64,000 nucleotides of DNA from Lichenicola sp964247755. GTDB lineage: Bacteria; Pseudomonadota; Alphaproteobacteria; Acetobacterales; Acetobacteraceae. Positions within the stretch are counted from its first letter, which is position 1, and each line of letters opens with the position of its first letter. The DNA lies in contig CAXTVX010000001.1 in the NCBI GenBank assembly GCA_964247755.1, forward strand, positions 62,001 through 126,000, written 5' to 3'. Positions 39,820 through 49,754 of the stretch are shown here, in pieces. Under the pieces are notes generated by a model. It worked only from the letters and a program-made list of their open reading frames with translations. It was not told the DNA's origin and did not search any database. Made by a program: the position numbers and the translations under genes.

Positions 39820-41075
39820 GTGTCGGATCCCTCGGCCGCCTCGCGGTAGCACGGGCCTCCGGACATCCGTCCGGAATCACCTCGGTGTGCTCGGCGCATC
39901 CGCTGGTGATCGAGGCGGCGCTGCTGCAGGCGATGGAGGACGGTAACGAGGCGCTGGTCGAGGCCACCTGCAACCAGGTCAACCAGGAAGGCGGCTACAC
40001 CGGCATGACCCCGAGGGGGTTCCGGGACGCCGTTCTCGCCGTCGCCGACCGGGTCGGCCTGCCCCCGGACCGGATCATCCTGGGCGGCGACCATCTCGGA
40101 CCCAACCCATGGAGGCACCTCCCGCCGGAGGACGCGATGCGCCGGGCCGGCGACATGATCGCCGCCTATGCCGAGGCGGGCTACGGCAAGCTGCATCTCG
40201 ACTGCAGCATGGGCTGCGCCGGCGAGCCGGCGGCGCTGGCCGATCCCCTCACCGCGGAACGGGCGGCGCGGCTGGCGGCGCGCGCGGAGGCGGCGGCACC
40301 CGGACAACCGGTCTACGTAATCGGCACCGAGGTGCCGACCCCGGGCGGCGCCACCGAGGGACTCGACCACCTCCTGCCGACCCGGCCGGAAGCGGTGCAG
40401 GACACCCACGCGGTGCACCAGGCGGCGTTCCGCGGCGTCGCCGATGGCGCCTGGGAACGGGTGATCGCGATGGTGGTGCAGCCGGGCGTCGAGTTCGGGC
40501 ACGACGCCGTCGCGGTGTACCGGCCCGAGGCGGCGGGCGCGCTGTCGGCGGCCCTCGACCGCCTGCCCGGCCTGGTGTTCGAGGCGCATTCCACCGACTA
40601 CCAGCCGGAGGCGGCACTGCGCCGGTTGGTGCAGGACGGGTTCCCGATCCTGAAGGTCGGGCCCGGGCTCACCTTCGCCCTGCGCGAGGCGCTGTACGGG
40701 CTCGATGCGATCGCCAGCGCGCTGCGTCCCGGTGCGCCACGCCTGCCGGAGCGGATGGAGGCGCTGATGCTGGCGGAGCCGAGACACTGGCGGACGCATT
40801 ATCCGGGGCCGCCCGACGCCCAGCGCGTGCTGCGCCACTACAGCTACAGCGACCGCATCCGCTACTACTGGCCGGAACCGGCGGCGACGGCGGCGACGGC
40901 GGCGCTGATGCGCCGGCTCGACGGGGCGGCACTGCCGGCGCCGCTGGTCAGCCAGTACCTGCCGCGCGCCTATGAGCGGGTAGCGGCTGGGCTGCTGAAA
41001 CCGGACGCGCGGGTGCTGCTGGTCGAGGCGGTGCGCGACGTGCTGCGGGTCTATGGCCGGGCCTGCGCCGCCTGA
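39816..41075 (+). CDS. gatZ: GatZ/KbaZ-family protein, probable tagatose-6-phosphate 4-epimerase
   Basis: The 419-residue protein belongs to the GatZ/KbaZ family, with SGITSVCSAHPLVIEAALLQ, then EATCNQVNQEGGYTGMTPRG, GGDHLGPNPW, LHLDCSMGC, YVIGTEVPTPGGA and VFEAHSTDYQ. In enterobacteria this is called the non-catalytic aldolase subunit. When it occurs without GatY, as here, members encoded beside a tagatose kinase act as D-tagatose-6-phosphate 4-epimerase, yielding fructose-6-phosphate. The ATG overlaps the kinase TGA. Confidence 0.88.
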   Translation: MSVGSLGRLAVARASGHPSGITSVCSAHPLVIEAALLQAMEDGNEALVEATCNQVNQEGGYTGMTPRGFRDAVLAVADRVGLPPDRIILGGDHLGPNPWRHLPPEDAMRRAGDMIAAYAEAGYGKLHLDCSMGCAGEPAALADPLTAERAARLAARAEAAAPGQPVYVIGTEVPTPGGATEGLDHLLPTRPEAVQDTHAVHQAAFRGVADGAWERVIAMVVQPGVEFGHDAVAVYRPEAAGALSAALDRLPGLVFEAHSTDYQPEAALRRLVQDGFPILKVGPGLTFALREALYGLDAIASALRPGAPRLPERMEALMLAEPRHWRTHYPGPPDAQRVLRHYSYSDRIRYYWPEPAATAATAALMRRLDGAALPAPLVSQYLPRAYERVAAGLLKPDARVLLVEAVRDVLRVYGRACAA

Positions 41076-41111
41076 CAGGCGGCCGGCCGGCGAACGGGGG
41101 AAGCAGGAAAC

Positions 41112-41906
41112 ATGAGCGGAAAGCTGGACAACAAGGTGGCGGTGATCACCGGAGCGGCGCGCGGCATCGGCCGGGCGATCGCCGCGCGCTACGTCGCGGA
41201 AGGCGCCACGGTGGTGATCGCCGACCTGAACGAGGCGGGGGCGAAGGCGGCGGCGGCCGAGATCGGCGGCGCCTGCAGCGGCATGGCGTTCGACGTGACC
41301 CGGCAGGAGTCGATCGACGCCATGGTGGCCGGCGTGGCGGCGTCGCACGGGCGGCTGGACATCCTGGTCAACAACGCCGGCATCTTCGACATGGCGCCCA
41401 CGGTGGAGATCACCCGGGACAGCTACCGCCGGGTGTTCGCGGTCAACGTGGAAGGGCTGCTGTTCACCACCCAGGCGGCGGCGCGGCAGATGATCGCGCA
41501 GGGGCGCCCGGCGGATGGCGGGGCGGCCGGCAAGATCATCAACTTCGCCTCCCAGGCCGGGCGTCGCGGCGAGCCGCTGGTGGCGGTGTACTGTTCCAGC
41601 AAGGCCGCGGTGATCAGCCTGACCCAGAGCACCGGGCTCGACCTGATCCGCCACGGCATCAACGTCAACGCCATCGCCCCCGGTGTGGTCGACAACGAGC
41701 ACTGGGACCACGTGGACGCGAGCTTCGCCCGCCACGAGAACCTCCAGCCGGGCGAGAAGAAGCGCATCGTCGGCGCCGCGGTGCCGTTCGGGCGGATGGC
41801 CCGCCCCGACGAGATCGGCGGGCTGGCGACGTTCCTGGCCAGCGCCGATGCCGACTACATCGTGTCGCAGACCTACAACATTGACGGCGGCAACTGGATG
41901 AACTGA
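41112..41906 (+). CDS. SDR polyol dehydrogenase (sorbitol/galactitol dehydrogenase-like)
   Basis: NAD-dependent short-chain dehydrogenase of 264 residues: cofactor motif VITGAARGIGRAIA, VNNAGIF, catalytic Ser in NFASQAGRRGE and YCSSK, and the C-terminal YNIDGGNWMN. Sequence features agree with SmoS-type L-iditol/sorbitol 2-dehydrogenases, which also oxidise galactitol to tagatose. A GGGGGAAG ribosome site precedes the ATG. It supplies the ketose for the upstream kinase in this gene order. Confidence 0.88.
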   Translation: MSGKLDNKVAVITGAARGIGRAIAARYVAEGATVVIADLNEAGAKAAAAEIGGACSGMAFDVTRQESIDAMVAGVAASHGRLDILVNNAGIFDMAPTVEITRDSYRRVFAVNVEGLLFTTQAAARQMIAQGRPADGGAAGKIINFASQAGRRGEPLVAVYCSSKAAVISLTQSTGLDLIRHGINVNAIAPGVVDNEHWDHVDASFARHENLQPGEKKRIVGAAVPFGRMARPDEIGGLATFLASADADYIVSQTYNIDGGNWMN

Positions 41907-41986
41907 TTGTTCCGCCACGCGGTCGACCAAGGGCGGGATCAACCGCCTTCACGACTCGAACCAGGACCCCGGGAGGATCCGAACAC

Positions 41987-43312
<1,326 letters not shown>

Positions 43313-43321
43313 CCGGGGCGG

Positions 43322-43351
43322 CGCCGGCCGGGATGCGAGTCCCGGCCGGCG
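43322..43351. terminator. Strong bidirectional terminator hairpin
   Basis: A perfect 12-bp stem, CGCCGGCCGGGA (43322-43333) with TCCCGGCCGGCG (43340-43351), closes a 6-nt loop. It lies between the convergent stops of the sugar-binding protein (43312) and pheA (43353) and ends both transcripts. Confidence 0.75.
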
Positions 43352-43352
43352 T

Positions 43353-44252
43353 TCAGCCGCGGAACGGCGAGCGCGGGTAGGTGCCGAGGATGCGCACCCG
43401 GTCGGAGAAGAAGCCGAGTTCCTCCAGCGCGTGCGCCAGGCCCGCATCCTCCGGATGCCCCTCGACGTCGAGCAGGAACTGCGTCGCAGAGAACACGCCG
43501 CCCTCCATGTAGCTTTCCAGCCGGGTCATGTTGACCCCGTTGGTGGCGAACCCGCCCAGCGCCTTGTAGAGCGCCGCCGGCACGTTCCTGACCCGGAACA
43601 GGATCGTCGTCATGATGCCCGGGCCCGGCGACGGGACCACGGTGTCCCGGGCGGCGACGTAGAAGCGGGTGGTGTTGTGCGACTCGTCCTCGACGTTGCG
43701 CCTGAGCACCACCAGCCCATGCAGTGCCGCCGCTAGCTCCGAGGCCACCGCGGCGTCCTCCGGCCGGTTCCAGCCGGCGACAAGGGCTGCGGCGCCAGCG
43801 GTGTCGGACTCGATCACCGGCTCGGCGCCCAGCTCGGCGAGCAGCCGGCGCACCTGTCCCAGCGCCACCGGATGGGTGTGCAGCCGGCGCACCCCGCCGA
43901 CCGTGCTGCCGGGCACGCCGAGCAGGCAGTGCTCGACCCGCTGGAAGTGCTCGGCGACGATGTGCAGCCCGGAATCCGGCAGCAGCGCATGGATGTCCGG
44001 CACCCGGCCGGCGAGGCTGTTCTCGCAGGCCAGCATCGCCAGGGCGGCGCGGCCGTCGTGCACCGCCCCGATCGCGTCGGCGAAGGTGGGACAGGGCAGC
44101 GTCCGGCGCCCCGGATACGCGGTGCGGCAGGCGAGGTCGGAATACGCGCCGCGCTGCCCCTGGAACGCGATCGCGCCGGATGGCCCGTCCTCGCGGGCGT
44201 CCCGGGACAGGTCAGGCAGGTCTGGCTGGGCAGGCAGGTCTGGCAGCGACAT
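43353..44252 (-). CDS. pheA: Prephenate dehydratase
   Basis: Converts prephenate to phenylpyruvate in phenylalanine synthesis. The 299-residue protein has a variable N-terminus, then IAFQGQRGAYSDLACRTAYP, the ACENSLAGRV motif, and the conserved Thr-Arg-Phe in NTTRFYVAAR. A C-terminal ACT domain (FRVRNVPAALYKALGGFATN and LESYMEGG) provides Phe feedback control. No chorismate mutase domain is fused. ATG at 44252 is the most plausible start; the frame remains open farther upstream but without family similarity. Confidence 0.95.
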   Translation of the reverse strand: MSLPDLPAQPDLPDLSRDAREDGPSGAIAFQGQRGAYSDLACRTAYPGRRTLPCPTFADAIGAVHDGRAALAMLACENSLAGRVPDIHALLPDSGLHIVAEHFQRVEHCLLGVPGSTVGGVRRLHTHPVALGQVRRLLAELGAEPVIESDTAGAAALVAGWNRPEDAAVASELAAALHGLVVLRRNVEDESHNTTRFYVAARDTVVPSPGPGIMTTILFRVRNVPAALYKALGGFATNGVNMTRLESYMEGGVFSATQFLLDVEGHPEDAGLAHALEELGFFSDRVRILGTYPRSPFRG

Positions 44253-44349
44253 CGGCTGGTCCGGGTTGTTCCGCCGGGCTGCATCCCATAGGCTTTGCCG
44301 CGCCGCAAGAAACCGCCCGCGCGGTGCCGCCACCCCCTGACGGGTCTGC

Positions 44350-45300
44350 ATGGACAGCATCGAGATCAACAAGATCGCAGCCGCCGTGCTGTGCGCGGCG
44401 CTGGCGCTGGGCGGCTCGGTGCTGGCGGCCACGGTGCTGGTGCCGGATCGCCGTCCGGTCCGGCCGGCCTTTCCGATCGCCGGGCTGGAGCCGGACGCAG
44501 CCGCACCCGGACCGTCGATCGACGCGCGGCTGGCCAAGGCCTCCGTCGCGCATGGCGGGCAGCTCGCCGGCAACCTGTGTGCCGCCTGCCACGGCTTCGA
44601 CAAGGGCGGCGCCGCGCAGGTCGGGCCCAACCTGTTCGGCGTGGCCGGCCGCGCGGTCGCCGCGGTGGCGGACTACGACTACTCCCCGGCGCTGAAGCAG
44701 GCCGGCGGACGCTGGACCCCGGCCCGGCTCGACGCCTGGCTGACCAGGCCGCAAGGCTTCGCGCCGGGCACCCGGATGGGCTTCGCCGGCATAGCCGACG
44801 GCGCACCCCGGGCCGATGTGGTCGCCTACCTGGTCAGCCTGTCGGACACCGCGCCGGCCGTCCCGGTATCTCCTGCACCGGCCGCCTCTCCGTCTCCTGC
44901 CCCTGCGTCGCCTGCCCCTGCTTCAGCCGCCCCGGCGGCGGCCGACGCAGGGGCGAGCGGCTTCGCGGCCCTGGTGGCCTCCGCCGATGCCAAGGCCGGC
45001 GCAGATGTGGCCAGCGCCGAGTGCAGCGCCTGCCACTCCTTCGACAAGGGCGGCAGCGCGATGATCGGCCCGGCGCTGTACGGCGTGTTCGGCCGCCCGA
45101 TCGGCAAGCAGGCCGACTACACCTATTCCACCGCCTTGTCCGGCCACGGCGGCAACTGGACCATGGCCGAGCTCGACGGCTGGCTGCTCAACCCCCGCCA
45201 CTTCGCGCCCGGCACCAAGATGGGCTTCGCCGGCATCGCCGACGACAAGCAGCGGGCCGCCGTGGTCGCCTACCTGCGCTCGCTGTCGGACCACCCATGA
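44350..45300 (+). CDS. Membrane-anchored cytochrome c with two tandem c-type domains
   Basis: The 316-residue protein has an uncleaved-looking N-terminal anchor (about residues 8-30), a first haem domain with CAACHGFDKGG, a Pro/Ala-rich linker (about residues 175-205), and a second haem domain with CSACHSFDKGG. Both domains end in almost the same FAPGTRMGFAGIAD / FAPGTKMGFAGIAD and VVAYL-SLSD stretches, so they arose by duplication. Single-domain relatives are the CycM/c552-type electron carriers between bc1 complex and oxidases. The stop overlaps the next gene's ATG. Confidence 0.92.
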   Translation: MDSIEINKIAAAVLCAALALGGSVLAATVLVPDRRPVRPAFPIAGLEPDAAAPGPSIDARLAKASVAHGGQLAGNLCAACHGFDKGGAAQVGPNLFGVAGRAVAAVADYDYSPALKQAGGRWTPARLDAWLTRPQGFAPGTRMGFAGIADGAPRADVVAYLVSLSDTAPAVPVSPAPAASPSPAPASPAPASAAPAAADAGASGFAALVASADAKAGADVASAECSACHSFDKGGSAMIGPALYGVFGRPIGKQADYTYSTALSGHGGNWTMAELDGWLLNPRHFAPGTKMGFAGIADDKQRAAVVAYLRSLSDHP

Positions 45301-46100
45301 CGCCGGATCCAGCCCTGCTCGACCGCGCCGTGGCCGCCGCCCATGCCGCAGCCGACGTCGCCGGCAGCGTCATCCGCCCGTTCTTCCGCGCCGGCTCCGA
45401 CCTCGGCGTCGCGTCCAAGGACGACCGGACCCCGGTGACGATCGCCGACCGCACCGCGGAGCTGGCGATGCGCGCGGTGCTGTCCGAGCGCATGCCGGAC
45501 GCCGGCATCCTCGGCGAGGAGTTCGGGCTGGACCGGCCGGAGGCGCGGCTGCGTTGGGTGCTGGACCCGATCGACGGCACCCGCGCCTTCATCACCGGGC
45601 GCCCCAGCTTCGGGGTGCTGGTCGGCCTGCTGGCCGACGGCGTGCCGGTGCTGGGCGTGATCGACCAGCCGGTGCTGGGCGAACGCTGGACCGGCGTCAT
45701 GGGCCGCCCCACCGGCTTCTCCGGCCGGTTCGGCGGCCTCCCCGCCACCCGTCCCTGCCCTGCCCTGGACGAGGCCGAGCTGTCCTGCACCGACCCGGCG
45801 ATGATGAACGGTGTTCACAAACCCGGCTTCGACGCCCTGGTGGCCGGCGTGCGGCGCATCTCCTGGGGCGGCGACTGCTACGCCTACGGCCTGCTGGCGC
45901 TGGGCCGGATCGACGTGATCGCCGAGCGGGACATGAAGGCGTGGGACTGGGCCGCCCTGGTGCCGGTGATCGAGGGCGCCGGCGGCTCCGTCACCGACTG
46001 GTCCGGCAACCCGCTCCGCGAGAACGGCGACGGCAGCGTGCTGGCGCTGGGCGATCCCGGCCTCCTGGAGGCCGCGCGGTCGCTGCTCCGCACCCGATAG
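45297..46100 (+). CDS. hisN: Inositol monophosphatase-family histidinol-phosphate phosphatase
   Basis: Mg-dependent phosphatase of 267 residues. Metal-binding motifs are complete: GILGEEFG, WVLDPIDGTRAFITGRPSFG and AWDWAALVPVIEGAGG. The sub-family with FITGRPSFGVL is usually annotated HisN, the histidinol-phosphatase of actinobacteria and alphaproteobacteria. Inositol-1-phosphate or other sugar phosphates remain possible substrates. ATG overlaps the cytochrome gene stop (ATGA), an unexpected pairing that probably only reflects co-transcription. Confidence 0.88.
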   Translation: MTPDPALLDRAVAAAHAAADVAGSVIRPFFRAGSDLGVASKDDRTPVTIADRTAELAMRAVLSERMPDAGILGEEFGLDRPEARLRWVLDPIDGTRAFITGRPSFGVLVGLLADGVPVLGVIDQPVLGERWTGVMGRPTGFSGRFGGLPATRPCPALDEAELSCTDPAMMNGVHKPGFDALVAGVRRISWGGDCYAYGLLALGRIDVIAERDMKAWDWAALVPVIEGAGGSVTDWSGNPLRENGDGSVLALGDPGLLEAARSLLRTR

Positions 46101-46157
46101 CTGCCATACGCCGCTGCGCGCTACACGCGTGCGGTTCTTTCCTCTAGAGCACCCCGC

Positions 46158-47402
46158 ATGGCCAGCCAGCTTTCGCTTCCCAAGGACCGCATACGCATCC
46201 TGTTGCTCGAGGGGGTGCACGACAGCGCGGTGGCGCTGCTGGCGGCGAGCGGCTACGCCTCCGTCACCCGGCTTTCCGGCGCGCTGGACGGGGAGGCGCT
46301 GGCACGCGCGCTGGAGGGCGTGCACGTGGTCGGCATCCGCAGCCGCACCCAGCTCACCGCTGACATCGTCGCCGGTGCGGACAAGCTGATCGCGGTCGGC
46401 TGCTTCTGCATCGGCACCAACCAGGTGGCGCTCGACGCCGCCGCGATCCGGGGCATTCCGGTGTTCAACGCGCCCTACAGCAACACCCGAAGCGTCGCCG
46501 AGCTGGTGATGGGCGAGATCGTCATGCTGCTTCGGCGCATCTTCCCGAAATCGGTGTCGGCGCATGCCGGCGGCTGGGACAAGTCGGCGGCGGACAGCTG
46601 GGAGGTGCGCGGCAAGACGCTGGGGATCGTCGGCTACGGCAGCATCGGCAGCCAGCTCTCGGTGCTGGCTGAAGCGTTCGGCATGAACGTCCTGTACCAC
46701 GACACCGCCGCCAAGCTCGGCCACGGCAACGCCCGGGCGGTGCCGACGCTGCACGAGCTGCTCGGCCGCAGCGACGTGGTCAGCCTGCATGTGCCGCAGA
46801 CTCCCGAGACCGACGGGCTGATCGGCGAGGCCGAGATCCGGGCGATGAAGCCGGGCTCGTTCCTGCTCAACAACGCTCGCGGCAACGTGGTCGATCTCCA
46901 CGCGCTGGCCCTCGCACTCGACAACCGCCACCTCCTGGGGGCCGCGATCGACGTGTTCCCGCACGAGCCCGGCAGCAACGCGCAGCGGTTTGTCTCGCCG
47001 CTGCAGAACCGCGACAACGTCATCCTGACCCCGCATATCGGCGGCTCGACCGCGGAAGCACAGGAGCGGATCGGGGTCGAGGTGGCGGCCAAGCTGATCG
47101 AGTACAGCGACGTCGGCGCCACGCTGGGCGCGGTCAACTTCCCCCAGGTGCAGCTGCCGCCGCGTCCGCGCGGCACCCGCTTCATGCACGTCCACCGCAA
47201 CACGCCGGGCATCCTGCGGCGGATCAACGAGGTGTTCTCCGAGTCCGGCATCAACATCGCCGCCCAGTTCCTGCAGACCGACGGCGAGCTCGGCTACGTG
47301 GTGGTCGAGGCGGACAGCGACCGCGCCGACGACGTGGCGATCCTGGGCCGGCTGCGGGCGCTGGACGGTACCATCCGTGCCAGGCTGCTCTATCAGCGAT
47401 AG
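46158..47402 (+). CDS. serA: D-3-phosphoglycerate dehydrogenase
   Basis: First enzyme of serine synthesis. The 414-residue protein is the short ACT-type SerA. It has the substrate domain with VVGIRSRTQLTADIV, the Rossmann motif GIVGYGSIGSQLSVLAEAFG, the catalytic His in LTPHIGGSTAEAQERIG, and a C-terminal ACT domain (MHVHRNTPGILRRINEVFSE) that mediates serine inhibition in related enzymes. The 57-nt upstream gap holds no clear promoter. Length and layout match E. coli SerA closely. Confidence 0.95.
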   Translation: MASQLSLPKDRIRILLLEGVHDSAVALLAASGYASVTRLSGALDGEALARALEGVHVVGIRSRTQLTADIVAGADKLIAVGCFCIGTNQVALDAAAIRGIPVFNAPYSNTRSVAELVMGEIVMLLRRIFPKSVSAHAGGWDKSAADSWEVRGKTLGIVGYGSIGSQLSVLAEAFGMNVLYHDTAAKLGHGNARAVPTLHELLGRSDVVSLHVPQTPETDGLIGEAEIRAMKPGSFLLNNARGNVVDLHALALALDNRHLLGAAIDVFPHEPGSNAQRFVSPLQNRDNVILTPHIGGSTAEAQERIGVEVAAKLIEYSDVGATLGAVNFPQVQLPPRPRGTRFMHVHRNTPGILRRINEVFSESGINIAAQFLQTDGELGYVVVEADSDRADDVAILGRLRALDGTIRARLLYQR

Positions 47403-47422
47403 GTCAGGCGCCGTTTTTACCC

Positions 47423-47473
47423 GGCCTTAAGCCTTCGCGGGCACGTTCGCCCGGTGGATACCGGAGTAACGAC
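47423..47473 (+). promoter_or_regulatory. Upstream module copy 1 (CCTTAAGCC element)
   Basis: CCTTAAGCC stands about 50 nt before the GTG of the small conserved gene and is followed by a CGGGCACGTTCGCC stretch and ACCGGAG near the start. The same layout, with about 75% identity over 30 nt, precedes the yifB gene at 47915. Function is unknown; it may be a promoter or binding site for a shared regulator. Confidence 0.45.
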
Positions 47474-47881
47474 GTGCCGCGCGAACGCCGCAAGATCATC
47501 TTCACGGCAGAGGAGCTGGTCCTCGCCGTCAGGAGCTATGACCGGGTCACCGCGGAGTTCCTGCCGTCGGGTCACGTCCGGTCGGTGCAGGTGACGGATG
47601 GCGACGGGGTGCGGCTGGTCGTGTCCCTGCAGGCCGCTCCGTCCGGCACGGCCTGCTCGATCGACGTCGCCCACCAGGACGTCATCGAGCTGCTGATCCG
47701 CGCCTGCCTGGAGAACAACATCCCCATCCCGCGCCGCGCCGCCAAGTTCCTGGACGTGGTCGATGGCGACGTGGCGATGGTCATGGACCTCGTCGACGAG
47801 GATGCGGTCGGACCGCTGCTGCAGCAGTCGCGGCCGCCGGTGCCGCCGCGCCGGATGCCGGTGCGTCGTCCGGCGGCCTGA
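47474..47881 (+). CDS. Small conserved protein of unknown function
   Basis: The 135-residue protein starts with GTG preceded by GGAG and reads MPRERRKIIFTAEELVLAVR, then RSVQVTDGDGVRLVVSLQAA, DVIELLIRACLENNIPIPRR and a proline/arginine-rich tail. The middle resembles a small alpha/beta domain without catalytic motifs. I do not recognise a named family. It is followed 82 nt later by yifB and shares with it a conserved upstream sequence module, which suggests joint regulation. Confidence 0.7.
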   Translation: MPRERRKIIFTAEELVLAVRSYDRVTAEFLPSGHVRSVQVTDGDGVRLVVSLQAAPSGTACSIDVAHQDVIELLIRACLENNIPIPRRAAKFLDVVDGDVAMVMDLVDEDAVGPLLQQSRPPVPPRRMPVRRPAA

Positions 47882-47914
47882 TCCCCTGCCCGGGAGTCCG
47901 GGCGTCATAACGAA

Positions 47915-47963
47915 GCCTTAAGCCCGATCGGTCACGCTCGGCCCTCCCGACCGGAGCCGCCGC
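47915..47963 (+). promoter_or_regulatory. Upstream module copy 2 (CCTTAAGCC element)
   Basis: GCCTTAAGCC at 47915-47924 is followed by CGGTCACGCTCGGCC and ACCGGAG before the yifB ATG. It repeats the element at 47423-47473 at the same distance (about 49-50 nt) from the start codon. Confidence 0.45.
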
Positions 47964-49451
47964 ATGACCATCGCCTGCGTCCAGAGTTTCGCCTTTTCCG
48001 GCATCGAGGCGGTGCCGGTCGAGGTGCAGGTGCAGATCTCCAACGGCCTGCCCGCCTTCCTGATCGTGGGACTGGCCGACAAGGCGGTCGGCGAGGCGCG
48101 GGAACGGGTGCGGGCGGCGCTGACCGCGATGGGCCTGGCGTTGCCGCCCAAGCGGGTGCTGATCAACCTGGCGCCGGCCGACCTGCAGAAGGAGGGCAGC
48201 CATTTCGACCTTCCCATCGCGCTCGCGGTGCTGGCGGCGATGGAGGTGCTGCCGCGCCTGGAGGTGGCGGCCTATGCCGCGATCGGCGAGCTGTCGCTGG
48301 ACGGACGGGTCAACCCGGTCAGCGGCGTGCTGCCGGCGGCGATCGGCGCCTCCGCCCAGGATCTCGGGCTGATCTGCGCCCAAGCCCAAGGCGGCGAGGC
48401 GGCGTGGGCCGGCCGCATCGCCGTACTGGCGACGCCGGACCTTCTGTCGCTGGTCAACCATTTCCGCGGCGTCCAGGTGCTGGAGCCGCCGGTGCCGCCG
48501 GGCGTGGCGGATCGCGGCCGGTGCCCGGACCTGTCCGAGGTCAAGGGCATGGAGACCGCCAAGCGGGCGCTGGAGATCGCCGCTGCCGGCGGTCACAGCC
48601 TGATGCTGATCGGCCCTCCCGGTGCCGGCAAGTCGATGCTGGCGGCACGGCTGCCCGGCCTGCTGCCGGACCTGTCGGCCACCGAGGCGCTGGAGGTGTC
48701 CACCATCCACAGCATCGCCGGCCTGCTGGAGGACGGCAGGCTGGTGACGCGCCCGCCGTTCCGCGAGCCGCACCATTCCGCTAGCCAGGCGGCGATCGTC
48801 GGCGGCGGGCCGCGCGCCAAGCCGGGCGAGGTCAGCCTGGCGCATCGCGGCGTGCTGTTCCTGGACGAGATGCCGGAGCTGCCGCGCCAGTCGTTGGAAG
48901 CGCTGCGTGCGCCGATCGAGACCGGACGCACCACCGTCGCCCGCGCCGCCGGGCACTACACCTATCCCGCCCGGTTCCAGCTGGTGGCAGCGATGAACCC
49001 GTGCCGCTGCGGCCATCTGGGCGATCCCGGCCGCGAATGCCGTCGCGCGCCGCGCTGCGGCGAGGAGTACATGGCCAAGATCAGCGGACCGATGCTGGAC
49101 CGCATCGACCTCACGGTGGAGATGCGCCCGGTGGCGGCGTCGGAGATCGCGCGTGCCCCGGCGGGCGAGCCGAGCTGCGACGTCGCCTCCCGGATCGCCT
49201 GCAGCCGGGCCAGGCAGCACCGGCGGCAGGACGGGCTGTGCAACGCCGAGACCGGGCCCGAGCAGTTCGTCCTGACCGAGGAGGCACGCGCGCTCAGCGA
49301 GCAGGCGGGGGACCGGCTGCGCCTCTCCGCCCGCGGCTTCACCCGCCTGCTGCGCGTGTCGCGCACCATCGCCGACCTCGAAGGGTGCGAGGCGGTGCAG
49401 CGCCCGCACGTCGCCGAGGCTCTGGTCTACCGCCGCAGGTCGGAGTCCTGA
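47964..49451 (+). CDS. comM: YifB/ComM-family Mg-chelatase-like AAA+ ATPase
   Basis: ComM is a hexameric helicase that promotes branch migration in natural transformation. The 495-residue protein has an N-terminal Lon-protease-like fold (IEAVPVEVQVQISNGLPAFL), Walker A in LIGPPGAGKSMLAARLPGLL, Walker B in VLFLDEMPELPR, a zinc-binding NPCRCGHLGDPGRECRRAPRC block and a C-terminal arginine-rich lid. All family landmarks are intact. Many non-competent bacteria also keep it. No competence pilus genes are nearby. Confidence 0.95.
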   Translation: MTIACVQSFAFSGIEAVPVEVQVQISNGLPAFLIVGLADKAVGEARERVRAALTAMGLALPPKRVLINLAPADLQKEGSHFDLPIALAVLAAMEVLPRLEVAAYAAIGELSLDGRVNPVSGVLPAAIGASAQDLGLICAQAQGGEAAWAGRIAVLATPDLLSLVNHFRGVQVLEPPVPPGVADRGRCPDLSEVKGMETAKRALEIAAAGGHSLMLIGPPGAGKSMLAARLPGLLPDLSATEALEVSTIHSIAGLLEDGRLVTRPPFREPHHSASQAAIVGGGPRAKPGEVSLAHRGVLFLDEMPELPRQSLEALRAPIETGRTTVARAAGHYTYPARFQLVAAMNPCRCGHLGDPGRECRRAPRCGEEYMAKISGPMLDRIDLTVEMRPVAASEIARAPAGEPSCDVASRIACSRARQHRRQDGLCNAETGPEQFVLTEEARALSEQAGDRLRLSARGFTRLLRVSRTIADLEGCEAVQRPHVAEALVYRRRSES

Positions 49452-49501
49452 CGTTTCGGTGAACGCCGGAACAAAACGGGTACCTGCTCGTTGGGACCTC
49501 C

Positions 49502-49738
49502 ATGAGCACAAACCCGAAGACCGACGCGGTGGACGAGCAGGACGTTCCGTCGAACACCGTCAAGAATCCAGACGACTGGACCACCGGCAAGGAAACGATG
49601 ACCGGCGCCCAGGCCTCCTATCTCAAGACCCTGTCGGAGGAGGCAGGCGAGCCGTTCGACGAGACCCTGTCGAAGGGGGAAGCCTCGAAGCGGATCGACG
49701 CGCTGCAGGCGGCGACCGGACGCGGCAAGAACCACTAG
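49502..49738 (+). CDS. DUF3072 domain protein
   Basis: This 78-residue soluble protein contains DDWTTGKETMTGAQASYLKT, LSEEAGEPFDETLSKGEASK and RIDALQ, the whole DUF3072 domain, a SAP-like helical motif of unknown function common in soil alphaproteobacteria. Its N-terminus (MSTNPKTDAVDEQD) is disordered. It follows yifB after 50 nt and faces metC. GGGACCTCC before the ATG gives only a weak ribosome site. Confidence 0.88.
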   Translation: MSTNPKTDAVDEQDVPSNTVKNPDDWTTGKETMTGAQASYLKTLSEEAGEPFDETLSKGEASKRIDALQAATGRGKNH

Positions 49739-49754
49739 ACGGCGTTCCCTCGCC

